Assembly (NCBI GenBank): GCA_036426205.1
Contig: CM071570.1
Location: 73,811,763-73,875,762, forward strand
Reading direction: 5' to 3'
Source of the DNA: Ascaphus truei
Lineage: Eukaryota > Chordata > Amphibia > Anura > Ascaphidae
Length of the DNA stretch: 64,000 bases
In this document: piece by piece, positions 30,549-42,546 of the stretch
Layout of the letters: each line of letters begins with the position of its first letter
Numbering within the stretch: the stretch's first letter is position 1
Program-made: the position numbers and the translations under genes
The notes under the pieces: generated by a model
Database searches by the model: none
Seen by the model: the letters and a program-made list of their open reading frames with translations, nothing else
Told to the model about the DNA's origin: nothing

Positions 30549-30990
30549 GACAAAACGACAAAATATAATTTAGTAATATTATTAGCCCTTTGAGGCTTGG
30601 CAAAATGTTTCACAAGTATGTACACATGCAGCCACGAGTATTAGAACTCTTGCCTTTTAAATTATGGGGCAGTCTCACAGTAAATGCCTCAACATTGCTG
30701 CAACATTGCCTCAACATTTCTGTGAGGTTCTTAATGGCCCATCGGATAAACATAGCAGGGGTCCCTGTAGTCCCATTCAAACTGAATGTTAATCCGACGG
30801 GCCATTAAGAACCTCACAGAAATGTTGAGGCAATGTTGCAGCAATGTTGAGGCATTTACTGCGAGACTGCCCCATAATTTAAAAGGCAAGAGTTCTAATA
30901 CTCGTGGCTGCATGTGTACATACTTGTGAAACATTTTGCCAAGCCTCAAAGGGCTAATAATATTACTAAATTATATTTTGATGTTTTGTC
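30549..30990. repeat. 206-bp-arm palindrome with a 29-bp spacer
   Basis: Left arm 30549-30754 and right arm 30784-30990 are near-perfect reverse complements. CACATGCAGCCACGAGTATT and AATACTCGTGGCTGCATGTG are exact, as are the segments at TTGAGGCAATGTTG. Mismatches are few, so the structure is young or maintained. Both arms open the same short frame in opposite strands, an obvious mirror artefact. The arm start GCAGCCACGAGTATTAGAAC also resembles GCAGCCACCAGTATTAAAAC at 30510, a local direct repeat. Confidence 0.9.
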
Positions 30991-33089
30991 ATTTTTCAGC
31001 GAAAATATCGCCAGACAGTAGCAAGACATGGTGTGTGGGCCTGTGTATAGTCTTCAGCATTACAGAATTTAGCAAACTAGCCTATCATGTGAAACTGCAA
31101 TGCACACTGACTTAATACCTGCAGAATCGCTTGCGGGCCCTGACAAGGTTGCAATTTGTTTTGCAGCAGAAAAAGGGCATAAATTATGCCTTTTTCCAAA
31201 CGGTGGTTTTTTTTTTAGTTAGATTTTTCTTTTTTTATGGCATCATTTGTTTGCTCTTTTACATTTCTGGGGTGGCATTTAATTTACAATAGACCTAGAG
31301 GCCTTGGTAGACGGTGGGATTAGGTGAACTGTGGTGGGGGAAGTTGCAATTGGAAGAGGGTAGGTGTAGGTGTGGTGGAGGGTTAGCCCACTGCTATTAC
31401 ATCTTCCAAATACCTCTGTATAAAAGGATGTATGTTTTACATGCTTTGTTTTGGGTGACATGGCTAATTCATTGGAGAATTGGTAAGCGTGTTAACATGT
31501 TGGTTGCTTGGTTTCTTACCGAGAAGTGGGTTGTTTTTCTCTCGCTCTTGCTGGTTTTGTACCGAGTTAGTATGCAGAGGCTTAAGTGATGAAAAAATGG
31601 TAATTAAAACAAGTTTGTGATTATGTATCTGGGCCTCGAGTGTACTACAGGAAACTTCCACATAGGGTAATCCGTTTTTGCATAATTGATTTTTTAAATG
31701 AATCCTTCAAACACAAGTATTTTGTTTTTCCTATGTAAAATGAATATTTATCAGATAAAGATTCCCTCTCTTTAATATTGATGTAAAAGTGGTATGTGTT
31801 ACCTGTCTTTTCAGGCCAATTAGAGAAAGATGAGAAATGCAATTATATGATATATACCACCCACATCAGGCTATTTTTGGTGTTTAATCCTTCATCACAT
31901 GCCTCCTACAGACTTTTCTCTTTACTAATATATCTTTCAAATGTCAAATACGTGTTAGCAAATGGAAATGAATTCTGGTAACACTGCCAAAATGGGGAAC
32001 AGCACAACACTCCTGAAAAATATTTGTATCAACTAGACAAGTAGCTTTTGACTAACAGTTAAAAACGTTTCCTTTGGAAAAAAAAATAAAAAATACACAG
32101 GTATATAAATATATGTGAACCTTTGAAAAGGCAACAGAAATACATTGATTTACATACAATGTATTACAAAAAGAAAACAAAGAAAGAAAAGTATTCCCAG
32201 TGAAATCTTTAGGTCAATGTAATGCGATGCATGGAATACACCAGAAGCAAATATATGGTAACGGTAGATCTCAGCACGCTGACCTATTTAGCCAGGTGAT
32301 CAATTGTCTTCTTTGGTAGTAAGCAAATTTACTTTCTTCAAACTCAATGACGTTAACACTAGACTACACCTTTTCATCAAAAGGATAGATAGGAAAAAGC
32401 AAGCACCAACAGTACAGGACCAAAGAACAAATAAAATAACATCCAAAGAGCGTGTGCCCATTAAAAAGAATTATTTAATGATTCCAGCAAAAAACAGCCA
32501 CATTATGGGGTACAGGGCCCCCCCACCAACGCGTTTCGACATTATGTTGGATCACTTAACTGTGAGGTCCCTTACTACAGTGCTTTTGGGGACCCTAGTC
32601 CACTAGTCGGTTTTTCATGGAGCTTTGATTGTTTAACTTATTTGGGCCACAACTTGTGTTTATCCATTGGGGAGTACACATTTGCAGGAATCTTCAATCA
32701 AGTGTATTTTCAAAATAATAGGCTGTTTTTTGGAGCACCACACACCTTCTACATCTTGTACACCTTTTCATCATTTCACCTATTGATCAAACGTGAGTCA
32801 CTTCCACTGCAGTGGTGATGGTTGTGATTAGAAGAGGCTTCTTAATTCTTCTTTCTTATTTCTTTGGTCAGTGTCCAATTACAAATCCTGCTTCAGCTAG
32901 TGAGCAAAGGTCTCCCCTTCCCCCCCGCTTATTATTTATTGCTTCCCGGAGCGGCAGCCAGTTTTGCAGTTCTATAGACATGCCACTATATGATAAGGGT
33001 TTAAAATGACAATATTGGAATAATATATATATTTTTTTAAAGTATAAAGAGAAAGTGGATTGAAAATTTAAAAAATATGTAGCCAGGCA
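30991..33089. other. unassigned 2.1-kb interval
   Basis: Mostly AT-rich. CCAACGCGTTTCGACATTATG at 32525-32545 (quoted core CAACGCGTTTCGAC) is one instance of the gaaacgcgt motif. No coding seen. Confidence 0.4.
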
Positions 33090-33470
33090 TTTAAAGCTGC
33101 AGTCCAAGACATTTTCTACATGTGGGTTTTTGTTAATAAATCAGTTCTGTTCTATGAAATAATACTTGCAGCATTTTTTTTAAAACAACTCTAAATACCA
33201 TCTTTAATGAATTATAATGTAACAAGCATTTTTGTTTCTATAGCAACCATTTACAAAGTTACATCCCTTTCCTCTTGTGAAACAGGCTCTGACACACCCC
33301 TTTTCAAACCCTGCCCTCTCTCTCTCTAGCAGTGCACCATTTGTATCTAGTGACTACCTGGTCACATGATCTTCCCTACAGCACTTTGCATCTTTGGCCC
33401 TCCTGCTGCACTGACAGCCATTTAGTGAACCCCTGAGTCGAATCTCTTAACCTATTTAAAACTGCAAGAA
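33090..33470 (+). mobile_element. MITE family T, left part
   Basis: Begins TTTAAAGCTGCAGTCCAAG, then AATAAATCAGTTCTGTTCTA, TTTCTATAGCAACCATTTAC, CTAGCAGTGCACCATTTG and GCCATTTAGTGAACCCC. The matching right terminus (CTTGAACTGCAGCTTTAAAG) is in the fragment at 57385-57660. Other members lie at 50031, 52825 and 61975. Confidence 0.65.
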
Positions 33471-34746
33471 GATAAAGTCAAAGTTATTACTCTGGGTAAA
33501 GATTAGCAAATACCACAAAGTTAAATTATTGGGTTCATTCTTTAGATCTTCCAACAGTTCCAACCGTATGGCATGAAATCACTAGTTTTAAAGATCTTCC
33601 TTTGCAAAATCTAATTTAGGACATTGTTGTCAGATACTACCGTATGTATTTATTTTCCCCTAAATTCATTCTTTATTTCCTGTGTTCCATTTATTTCACT
33701 TTTTTTAGGATTACAAGCAGTCTCTCTGTTTACATGATGGCAACCTCAAGACCTTGACAAAAAAATGTACTTACTGTAAGACCTTGACAAAATTTTTTTA
33801 CTTTATGGGCACAGGAGTGTAACTTCCCAAAATGGTAAAATGTAGAATGTCAGTTTTGGTAACTCAACTAACTTACAAGTTACTGTACAATATTGCCAAT
33901 TTTTTTTTTTAAAGATTCCTAAATTATTCTTTTGATTCAATAGTGGGCAAATAAACAATGACATCCACATTCAGTGTGAAAAAGATATTACACCATTTTT
34001 GCCAAAAGCTACAAACAAGTTTCCACTCTCAGTGGCACAAAAATCTGGATCAGACTGTGTCTAAGGCTAGTGCCTTATCTGATATGGAAGTCACAGGTTC
34101 TAAACATCAGACAATGAGATCTATTACTAGAGTCCTATTGTATGCAAAACTATGTCTCTAGGGCCTAGATTTACGAAAGGTTGATATTGCTGTGTTAAAA
34201 TTTAGCATTATAAAGTAATAGGACTTTAACACTATTTTGTTTAAATTCTACTGTATTTACTGAGAATTTAGTATTCATAAATGGGTGACAATATTCACCA
34301 AAAAAGCCACAACTCCACACTACAAATAAGCGTTAATTCATAGAAATTTGGAGTAATTAGCGTCCCTGAAGCACTGATATTTGTCTGGGGGGGGGGAGGG
34401 GTGGAGGAGGAAGGGGGGGAGGAGGGAGGGGGAGGGTGATGTTAATATCACACTTTTCTACAATGGGGTTATGTTATAAGCCTTTTAACAAAACCCCGTG
34501 GAAGAAAATTATAGAACCACTTTGATGCTCGAGACTACCAATGCATAGCAAAGGATTGTCTTCAGGCATCAAATGAGTTAACATACTGTACAGTACAACA
34601 TAAACATGCTACAGACAAAGCACGCTAAGCAAACTATTCATATATGCAAATTTTACAAGCTTCTAAGGGGTTGATCTATGAATAAGTTCAACATTGTTAC
34701 TAGTATGTATTTTTATCATCCATTCTGAATTGGCTAGTCTTACCTA
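33471..34746. other. unassigned interval with a G-rich patch
   Basis: GGGCCTAGATTTACGAAAGG at 34160 looks like a MITE-type end, without a clear partner. 34386-34436 is a G/A-rich run. The TA at 34745-34746 is the left TSD of the following Tc1. Confidence 0.4.
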
Positions 34747-35105
34747 CAGTTAGGTCCGGAAATAATTGGACACTGATACAAGTTTTGTTATTTCAGCTGT
34801 GTACCAAAATACATTCAAGTTACATTTAAATAATGAATATGGGCTTAAAGTGCAGTCTATCAGCTTTAATTTGAGGGTATTCACATCCAAATTGGAGGAA
34901 GGGTTTAGGAATTACATCTCTTTAATATGTAGCCCCCTCTTTTTCAAGGGACCAAAAGTAATTGGACATTTGACTCAAAAGCTGTTTCGTGGACAGGTGT
35001 GGGCTATTCCTTCGTTATTTCATCATCAATTAAGCAGGTAAAAGGTCTGGAATTTTTTCCAGGTGTGGCATTCGCATTTCGAAGCTGTTGCTGTGAACCC
35101 ACAAC

Positions 35106-35582
35106 ATGCGGTCAAAGGAGCTCTCAATGCAAGTGAAACAGGGCATCCTTAGGCAGCAAAAAAAGAAAATCCATCAGAGAGATAGCAGGAACATTAGGAG
35201 TGGCCAAATCAACAGTTTGGTACATCTGAGAAAAAAAGAACGCACTGGTGAGCTCTGCAACACAAAAAGGCCTGGACGTCCACGGAAGACAACTGTGGTG
35301 GATGACCGTAGGATCCTTTCCATAGTAAAGAAAAACCCCTTCACAACATCCAGCCAAGTGAAGAGCACTCCCAAGGAGGTAGGCATATCATTATCCAAGT
35401 CTACCATAAAGAGAAGACTTCATGAGAGCAAATACAGAAGGTTCACCGCAAGGTGCAAACCATTCATAAGCCTCAAGAATAGAAAGGCCAGATTAGACTT
35501 TGCCAAACAATATCTAAAAAAGCCAGGCCAAATCTGGAACAGCATTCTTTGGACAGACGAAACTAAGATCAACCTTTTTTAA
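35106..35582 (+). pseudogene. Tc1 transposase, N-terminal part
   Basis: ATG start at MRSKELS. The first helix-turn-helix is out of frame: the sequence at about 35173-35225 reads EIAGTLGVAKSTVWYI in another frame, so two compensating indels bracket it. The linker has the AT-hook-like KRPGRPRKT, then a second HTH-like stretch (EVGISLSKSTIKRRLHES). The frame ends ILWTDETKINLF with the first catalytic aspartate of the DDE/D triad in WTDET. A TAA follows at once where the protein should continue. Confidence 0.9.
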
Positions 35583-35583
35583 G

Positions 35584-35829
35584 GCAAAGAAGTGGAATAT
35601 TCTGCAATGGCCGAGTCAATCACCTGATCTCAACCTGCTCGAGCGTGCATTTCACTTGCTGAAGACAAAACTTAAGTCAGAAAGACTCACGAACAAACAA
35701 CAACTGAAGACAGCTGCAGTAAAGGCCTGGCAAAGCATCACAAAGGAGGAAACCCAGCGTTTGGTGATATCCATGCGTTCCAGACTTCAAGCAGTCATTG
35801 TCTGCAAAGGATTCTCGACAAAGTATTAA
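35584..35829 (+). pseudogene. Tc1 transposase, C-terminal part
   Basis: A frame opposite to the stop-terminated one reads AKKWNILQWPSQSPDLNLLE then RAFHLLKTKLKSERLTN and ends CKGFSTKY-stop. QWPSQSPDLN is diagnostic for Tc1 transposases, and the glutamate of NLLE is the third catalytic residue. The part that should lie between (with the second catalytic aspartate in a DNDPKH-type box) is missing, several hundred bases by comparison with the family. Confidence 0.85.
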
Positions 35830-36086
35830 AAATGAACATTTTATTTATGATTGTGTTCATTTTTCCAATTACATTTGAGCCCCTGAAATAAGGGGACTGT
35901 GTATGAAAATGGTTGCAATTCCTAAACGTTTCATACAATATTTTTGTTCAACCCCTTGAATTAAAGCGGAAAGTCTGCACTTCTATTGCATCTCGGTTGT
36001 TTCATTTCAAATCCATTGTGGTGGCGTACAGAGCCAAAATTATGAAAATTGTGTCAGTGTCCAATTATATTCCGGACCTAACTGTA

Positions 36087-36838
36087 TGTGGCCATGATAT
36101 GCATAGGCAAGATAGGCTTATCACCAGCCTGGGGAAGGCGATACATAACTGTTTAATATTTATGTTTCATAAACCTGCATGCCAGATGTGCACCAATGAT
36201 ATTTATGTCCTTTTTAAAATGCTACTGTGTACTGGTGATTCTTATTGTATTCAGGTTGTGTGCTGGTAAGGAAATCCTCCTCCACAGCACAGTAATTAAA
36301 ATGAAGACATAGTAAAATAAGGCACACATTACTAGCTTTATGAAGCTAGCAGTTTGCCTTGGCTTTTATCTCTCAGTAGGAGTTGTGCAAACTGCTCAAT
36401 GCTCCAATCAGTATAACAATCTAAGCATTTTTACAACAAGAACCCTAGTGTGCATACGTCAGTAGAGAAACACTACTTTTTAAACAGACTGTGTAGATCC
36501 CCCATCTAGGAACTTTGAAGGTTGTTTACTGAAGACTTGTGGCTGCAAAACTGGAGCAGAGTCTGTGCCAAAGAACCTTGGCAGATTTAAGGGAAAACTA
36601 CAATTGCTTACAATGAAATTAATTTTCGTTGATAAATCGGCTGCTGTTTTTTGCACAGGTTTTGCCCCAGTTTTGCAGCCATGAGACTATAATAAATTAA
36701 CACTTTTCTGAGTAGCATTTCATTATATTGTATAACAGCTATTTATTATGAAGCAGTCCTTAGTAGGCCCATAAAGGATCGTTTTTAATTTCTACTAAAT
36801 TTATTTGAAAGCATTATTTTATATGTAACTGCTTCAAT
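36087..36838. other. unassigned interval
   Basis: AT-rich. GTGGCTGCAAAACTGG and CCAGTTTTGCAGCCA (36539, 36667) form a loose inverted pair about 115 bp apart. No gene seen. Confidence 0.4.
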
Positions 36839-37261
36839 TAGTGTGACGAGATTTTCAAAAGTAGAAACTGGGACACTTTAAACACATACCCCCCCCCCCA
36901 ATCCTCTCTCTTCCCCACACCACCCTCTCTCTTCCTTTCCCATTCTCTCTCCCTATTCTTCCCCCCCCCCCCACCCTCCCTCAGTGAAAAGTCCCTCCTT
37001 CTGGAGCACGGGGGTCCATCCTGGCAGCAGACACCGGAAGTTATGACTGACATGTAGGTTGAAACGCTGGGGTGTGCCCCGCCCCCAGCCTACTCTGCTG
37101 CCGCCCCCTGCCCTCCTTTACCACTGCCCGCCACCACTGTTTTCCACTTCCCCCACCATCACCATGATGCCATCCAAACAGGAAACCTGAACATTTAAAC
37201 AATTTGGAGAAAATTACCCGGACATTTAATGAAAATCCGGGGCGTATGGTAGGTCACCTTA
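36839..37261. mobile_element. hAT-like MITE with pyrimidine interior
   Basis: Left GTGTGACGAGATTTTCAAAA with AACTGGGACACTTT and right AATCCGGGGCGTATGG with GGTCACC are degenerate inverted ends. The interior has C9-C12 runs and a CCGCCCCC-rich segment. The TSD could not be resolved. The end resembles AAAATATGGTCACCCTA at 5359. Confidence 0.5.
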
Positions 37262-37775
37262 GCCTCAATAGACATTATAAAACAACAAACATGATGAAAA
37301 ATGCCCATTAACCGAGAACAGATTCCAATGAAATGAAATACTATACTCTACTTTATTTTATTTGGGACAATGTTACACAGTAAAGGGGATATCGGCAAAA
37401 GTACAATGACAAGTACAGGTTAATTATTTGGTTCTTTACTTGAGCTGTGAACATACACTATCTACCTTTGAAATTCAAAGAAAGCAATTAACGCTTAGTA
37501 ACTAATGATAAGAAAAGAGCAAATAAAGAGGAGGTAGGCAAAGATAAGTAAGAGATTATAATGATTAAAGCTATAAGTATTTGTGGCATAAAACATTTTC
37601 CTATGGATTGTGAGTAGGGATGTGAAAATATGTTGCTGAAATTCGAGTCAGGCAACCTTTGCATAAACGTCAAGCTTCGCAAAACATTTTCTTGCCAAGT
37701 ATTATGAGTTTTATTTCATGTTTGCCAAACTCACTTTTAATGTGAGCCCTCTATTATATAACCCTACAGTTTTAA
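37262..37775. other. unassigned AT-rich sequence
   Basis: No feature seen. TTAA at 37772-37775 is the left target site of the following MITE. Confidence 0.4.
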
Positions 37776-38210
37776 TCCTTTGGGTGCTCCAGGATGTAGC
37801 TACAACGTCATGCTTTGGTACTCCACTGGCCTCAAGATTTAGTAGCTACGTCCATAAATCCTGCTCGTTTTGCTAGGCAAGATCTCGTCCCGTGCTCCTA
37901 TGGAGCTCAGGAATTTATCTACACTGATCAGGATCGGAAGGGGATAACCCCGATCAGGACTGCGGGGTCCACCAATGTGCTCAGTGGGACCCTCCGCTAC
38001 TAAATCCTGGGGTCTGGCACTCAAAAGGCTCCATGACGTAGTAGCTACGTCCAACAATCCTGCTTGTTCTACTAGGGCAGACAGTGTCCTGTGGATACTA
38101 TCTGAATTGAGGGGGAACTCAAGGCAGATGACCTCTTTCCATCATCAGTTATCAGAGTGCCAGAAGGACCATGGCACTCTGGCCCCGCAGCTCCATCGAC
38201 ACTCAAAGGG
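37776..38210. mobile_element. piggyBac-like MITE, 435 bp, TTAA target
   Basis: Left end TCCTTTGGGTGCTCCA and right end (reverse strand) CCCTTTGAGTGTCGATGG are inverted, with TTAA on both outer sides (37772-37775, 38211-38214). TTAA is the piggyBac target and CCC is its usual terminal triplet. The interior has two related GTAGCTACGTCCA(T/A)(A/C)AATCCTG blocks at about 37842 and 38040. No transposase. Kolobok also uses TTAA, so piggyBac is favoured but not certain. Confidence 0.75.
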
Positions 38211-38214
38211 TTAA

Positions 38215-38553
38215 GTATTATATTTGAGCTATTAAAAAACAAACAAATATAAGTCTAAATAGTTTTGATTTTGGGAGCCCCTTTCTGTAATCAGTGCACA
38301 AAGGAAAATGTCCAAGATTTAAGAAGACATCCAAGATTTAAATATCCTTTTAAAAGAATAATTAACAATAGGTTATTAATTCAGGAGAACTGCTATTTTT
38401 CCACTCTTACAGTCTTTCTGACCTCCTTTATGTGCCACTCAATATCCACCCTTTCTTTGTCGCTTTCTGTATCACCCAATGTTGCCCCTACTATCTCACT
38501 GGGCCTCTCTTGCAAGTCTTTTGAGCCCCCCGAGGTTGGTTTAAACCCCTTGC
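38215..38553. other. unassigned sequence
   Basis: Pyrimidine-rich in places; no feature recognised. Confidence 0.4.
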
Positions 38554-39487
38554 CAGGGTGTAGCTATAGCATAGCTATAGCCCGGGCAAAGCCTGGGTGC
38601 CCACGCTCTTGGGGGCCCTGCTCTCTCCACCCCTGTCGGTGGCCCATTTGTCTCTCTTCAGATAGAGACAGGCTTGGGAGGGTAGGAGAGCGGAGGATGT
38701 CGGCTGCGGAGTTGATCACAGAACAGCGGGAGGAGAACAGGGCTGCTTAATCACTTCCGGGCAGCAGGTGATGCTGCAGAGCTCTTTATAGCCGCTCCTC
38801 TCTACATCTTGTGTATGTTGGTACTGTAAGTGTGTGTGTGTGTGGGAGGAGATAGGATGGGGGAAGGGAGGAGAGAGGATGGAAGGGAGGAGAGAGGATG
38901 GAAGGGAGGAGAAAGGATGGGGGGTGGAAGGGAAGAGGGAGGATGGGGTGGAAGGGAGGGGGAGAGAGGAGGAGGGGGAGAAATGAGGAGGGGGAGAGAG
39001 GAGATGAGGAGGAGGAGGGGGAGAGAGGAGATGAGGAGGAGGAGGAGGGGGAGAGAGGAGATGAGGAGGAGGAGGAGGGAGATGATGAGGAGGAGGGGGA
39101 GAAATGAGGAGGGGGAGAGAGGAGGAGGGGGAGAAATGAGGAGGAGGAGGAGGAGGAGGAGGAGGATGAAGGAGATGATGAGGGGAGAGAGGAGAGAGGA
39201 GATGAGGAGGAGGGGAGGGGAGAGATGATGAGGAGGGGGAGAAATGAGGAGGAGGGGGGAGAAATGAGGAGGAGGGGAGATGAGATGGGGAGAGGAGATG
39301 AGAGGGGGAGGGGGAGAGAATATGATGGGGAGGGGGAGAGATGATGACGAGGAGAGAGGGGAGAGGTGAGGAGGGATGATAAGATAGAGGATGGGGGAGG
39401 GAGAAAAAATTGCAGTCAATATTAATATTAATGGAGCCTTGAATTTTTTTTTGCCCGGGGGCCTGCGAATGTCTAGCTACGCCCCTG
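38554..39487. mobile_element. hAT-like element filled with a GGA tract
   Basis: Ends CAGGGTGTAGCTATAG...CCCGGGCAAAG and, on the reverse strand, CAGGGGCGTAGCTAGACA...CCCGGGCAAA are inverted. Flanks CCCCTTGC and GCCCCTGC agree at 6 of 8 positions, a decayed 8-bp TSD as in hAT. Most of the interior is the purine tract below. There is no transposase. Confidence 0.75.
38830..39410 (+). repeat. imperfect (GGA)n purine tract, about 580 bp
   Basis: Starts as GTGTGTGTGGGAGGAG and turns into GAGGAGGAGGGGGAGAG-type units with a recurring period of about 30 bp (GGGGGAGAGAGGAGATGAGG). The apparent 261-codon minus frame is Pro/Ser repeats and the plus frames are Glu/Arg/Gly repeats; neither is a gene. Confidence 0.9.
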
Positions 39488-41809
39488 GCCCCTGCTATCA
39501 CTTATCTTCCTTGGTTGAATTCTACTTAGCTACAGTACCTTCCTAATAGAAGTTATCTGAACACCTGCAGCATAATATGGCTATAAGAACTGGTTAACTA
39601 GTATATCTTTATTCAGCATTTATTTGCATTTTAGTTGATTTCAGAAAAAACTCAAATCTTTGCCAAGGCTTTCTGCTGAACCAACATTCAAGTATAAATA
39701 GGTTTTGTTTACAAAAGCATTCAAGACTACATAGGCAATTTGTTGGAATTTCAGCATTACAAGCCAACATCTATTACTCCTCGCTGTTGAGTACACAGCG
39801 TAAAACTTATGTAATGATGTCAAATTCCAACTCCAGAATTGCCATTTTATCAATCATTGGTGGAAGTATTAATCAGCCCTAATATGGCTTTTAGTGGTTT
39901 ATTCAATAAGACTTGAATGGGAGTCTTTGGCCAATTGCGTTGTGATCATCCGCTCCAGGGCTTATGTTATAAGCCCCTAAGTCTGAAAGAATACTTGCCT
40001 TTTAAACATAAATACAGCTCATACTTAAAAATACTTTAAGCAAATGTATTTGTGCACTAATCCTCAGGTACAGACAGGGTTGTCACCTTCTATGGCTAAC
40101 CCAGAGACTATTTGCAATACATTTTTTTAAAAACATTTATTTATATATTTATTTATCTTACCTGAGGCATCTCCTGGCATCATCTCCCCCTGCAAGGACT
40201 AGTCAGCATGGCTCTGTGATGTTAAATAGCGCACATTGCCACGACGTGATGTCACGGCATAAGGTTGTCATGCAACACAGCGCCGTTTGACGTCGCACAG
40301 CCATGTTGAAGAGATTTTTGGGGGGGGGGGGGGTGCCAGGAGTGCTTCACTTTAAGTACATTTTCGCTTTACATACATGCTCCGGTCCCATTGTGTACGT
40401 TAATGTGGGGTATGCCTGTAGTCAGTTTACATAGGATAGAACCTTTTCTTTTATATTTTGTGGAAAGGTCATCTCTGATAGTCTGGGATAAACTACATTT
40501 TTATAGCCTTCAACCGTATTACTGCCATATTCTCCAGCACTGAAGGTGTTGAAGCACCATATGCAGTGGATCTTCAGATAGATCTTAATGAAGCAGTGCC
40601 GCCAACTGGGAAAACTACAGGGAAAACCCAACTGCTACACGACAACCCCCTGTGGAAGGGTCAGACATTAGCAACACTCAAACTGTCCAACCATGGGATG
40701 CCATGCTGCTAACAGAAAGCACACCAAGCTTTCACCAAGAGAGGAGTACAGTATGAAGGCCCAAACAAAAAGCCAAGGTTCTAGGAACCTCAAGTCTCTG
40801 TTCCCAACATTCATTTTTTTTTGTTATTAAACATATTTTCTTTTAATTCTTGCATTTTAGTAAGACTTTTTTTTTTTTTTTTTTAATACAACTCATTACA
40901 AGGACAGTTTCATGGAGCTTCTGTTTAGGCCACAAAATGCACAAGTAGACGGTACATGAAGGGATAGGACCCTATGGTGGTAAGGTGGTCACCTTTTGTT
41001 TGTATAGGAAAATTGCTCTGTCTTGTGACGGATATCAATGTTGACTCCAAATTGTCACTGACACTGCAAACATGAACACTTTGATTGTACCCTTTTTAAA
41101 TCCAAGCTACATTATTAAATATTCTTTATTGCTACAAAAAAAACCCCGACAAATATAAAATGAAACAATTATGCATTTGAAGACATTTCTTGCATGTAAT
41201 CTCAATGTGTCCTGAACTCAAAAGCCTTTGCAACGTGTACACGACTTCTTGATTAATACAGCAGGAACTAATGTAACATACATTGTTCTTGGTGAATCTG
41301 TAAGGGCAAGTGAAAATCACAGTACATTGCACCCCAATATCAACCTAAAATGGATGATTTATGGCAAAGTGTGGGTGTGACAAGAAGCTATTCAAGGCAG
41401 GGAATCGTTTCTCTCAAGGTTTTCTTTTTATATCTAGTGCTCATTTCTGTATTGTAGGAGTTTCTATATACACAAAATAAGTTATGGTGAGTAAACCAGT
41501 GACAAAAACACCACCGTACAGCAAAAAATAAATAATACTTATAGGCACATTTACATATCTCAAACAGGTCTGAAACACCGCCTTTCCCCAGAGTCACTCA
41601 GCACACAATACCACTGTAGCCAGGGATTCTGGGTAATTAAATGCCAATAAGCACTCAGTGTGTCACTTTCTGCTTCGTATCCATTTAAACATTGATCCAT
41701 GTAGCTTATGCCTGCCATATTACACAGCATGTAGAGCAAAGCTACACTCAGACTACTGTTTCAACCTTTTGCCTCTGAACAGTGTGAGGATGGTTACTGG
41801 CCTTGTATT
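39488..41809. other. unassigned 2.3-kb interval
   Basis: No coding seen. A patch at 40190-40310 has CACGACGTGATGTCACGGCA and GACGTCGC sequence like the family H MITEs. G13 lies near 40319 and T16 near 40868. Confidence 0.4.
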
Positions 41810-42215
41810 GTGAAACTGGCCTAGAACCCCCCCTTTTCATCGCAGTAAACGGTACTACCATCTATTCCGTCGCCAAAGCATGTTGCGTAGGATCGATATT
41901 TGACTCCTCTCTTTCCTGCTCCATTTATAGAATGACTAAAATTTGTCGCTTCTTCCTATTGCCAAGATCTGACTTTCTCTGTCAGTCTACTGCTAAAACT
42001 CTAAAGCATGCCCTTATCCTGTCCCGTCTGGATTATTGTAACATGATATCAGGCCTCCCTGCCTCACAGCTTTCCCCTTTGCAATCAATCCTAAATTCTA
42101 CTGCTAGAAGAATTTCACTTTTACCCCAAACAATTCCCGCTCATCTCCTCCATAAAACCCTCTTAAGTTTCAGATCACTTACAGTACAAAGTTCTCCTCC
42201 TTAACTTCAATGCTC
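41810..42215 (+). pseudogene. L2-like LINE ORF2 C-terminal relic
   Basis: The frame 41803-42204 contains ALILSRLDYCNMISGLPASQ, then LSPLQSILNSTARRI. These are the conserved motifs after the RT in L2-clade LINEs (HALVTSRLDYCN and LQ-VQN-AAR). Sequence upstream is not recognisable, so it is a short, old fragment. It ends at a frameshift/stop near 42204. Confidence 0.8.
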
Positions 42216-42295
42216 TCCACTCACTTTAATTAACAATAGTTGGAAGGAAGGGCATGGACAGGGATCCATTACCAAAATAAAACTAAATATGTGGA

Positions 42296-42432
42296 GTCAT
42301 GACGCTGCGGGGGGTCAAATGGCAGCACAACGTCACGAGATGCTGCCGATGCTGGAGGAAAGGTAAGGGGGGCGCAGGCAGGTGGGGAGCGCAGGCAGAG
42401 GTGCGCAAAAAAATAAAGTTTGCGCACCCCTG
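42296..42432 (-). mobile_element. hAT-type MITE (family H), fragment
   Basis: The right end AAGTTTGCGCACCCCTG is the reverse complement of the family's left terminus at 48626. ATGACGCTGCGGGGGGTC matches the reverse complement of the internal GCAGCGTCAT segment. The other terminus is missing. Confidence 0.6.
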
Positions 42433-42546
42433 GACTAGAGAACCACAACTCCACCCCAGAGGTGGATGCATAATAATTACAAAGTATCATTGTAACGCTC
42501 CTTAAGCCTGCTATTAAAATAATGCCAAGTTAAATGTCACATTTAA

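Larger units (their letters stand above)
34747..36084 (+). mobile_element. Tc1-type transposon, 1338 bp, internally deleted
   Basis: Ends CAGTTAGGTCCGGAAATAAT and (reverse strand) CAGTTAGGTCCGGAATATAA are inverted repeats flanked by TA on each side (34745-34746, 36085-36086), the Tc1/mariner target. Inner repeats AAAAGTAATTGGACA (about 34966) and CCAATTACATTTGAGCCCC (about 35865) give the IR/DR layout of Tc1-like elements with about 200-bp ends. The transposase has lost its middle, so the element is shorter than the usual 1.6 kb and non-autonomous. Confidence 0.92.

Noticed and set aside
33958..34161. Possible tRNA-like GTTCTAAAC loop near 34090
   Set aside because: No cloverleaf pairing or acceptor stem can be built around it.
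38716..39501. 261-codon minus-strand open frame and overlapping 205-codon frame
   Set aside because: Pro/Ser/Leu repeats produced by the polypurine tract; no domain, no start context, different frames equally open.
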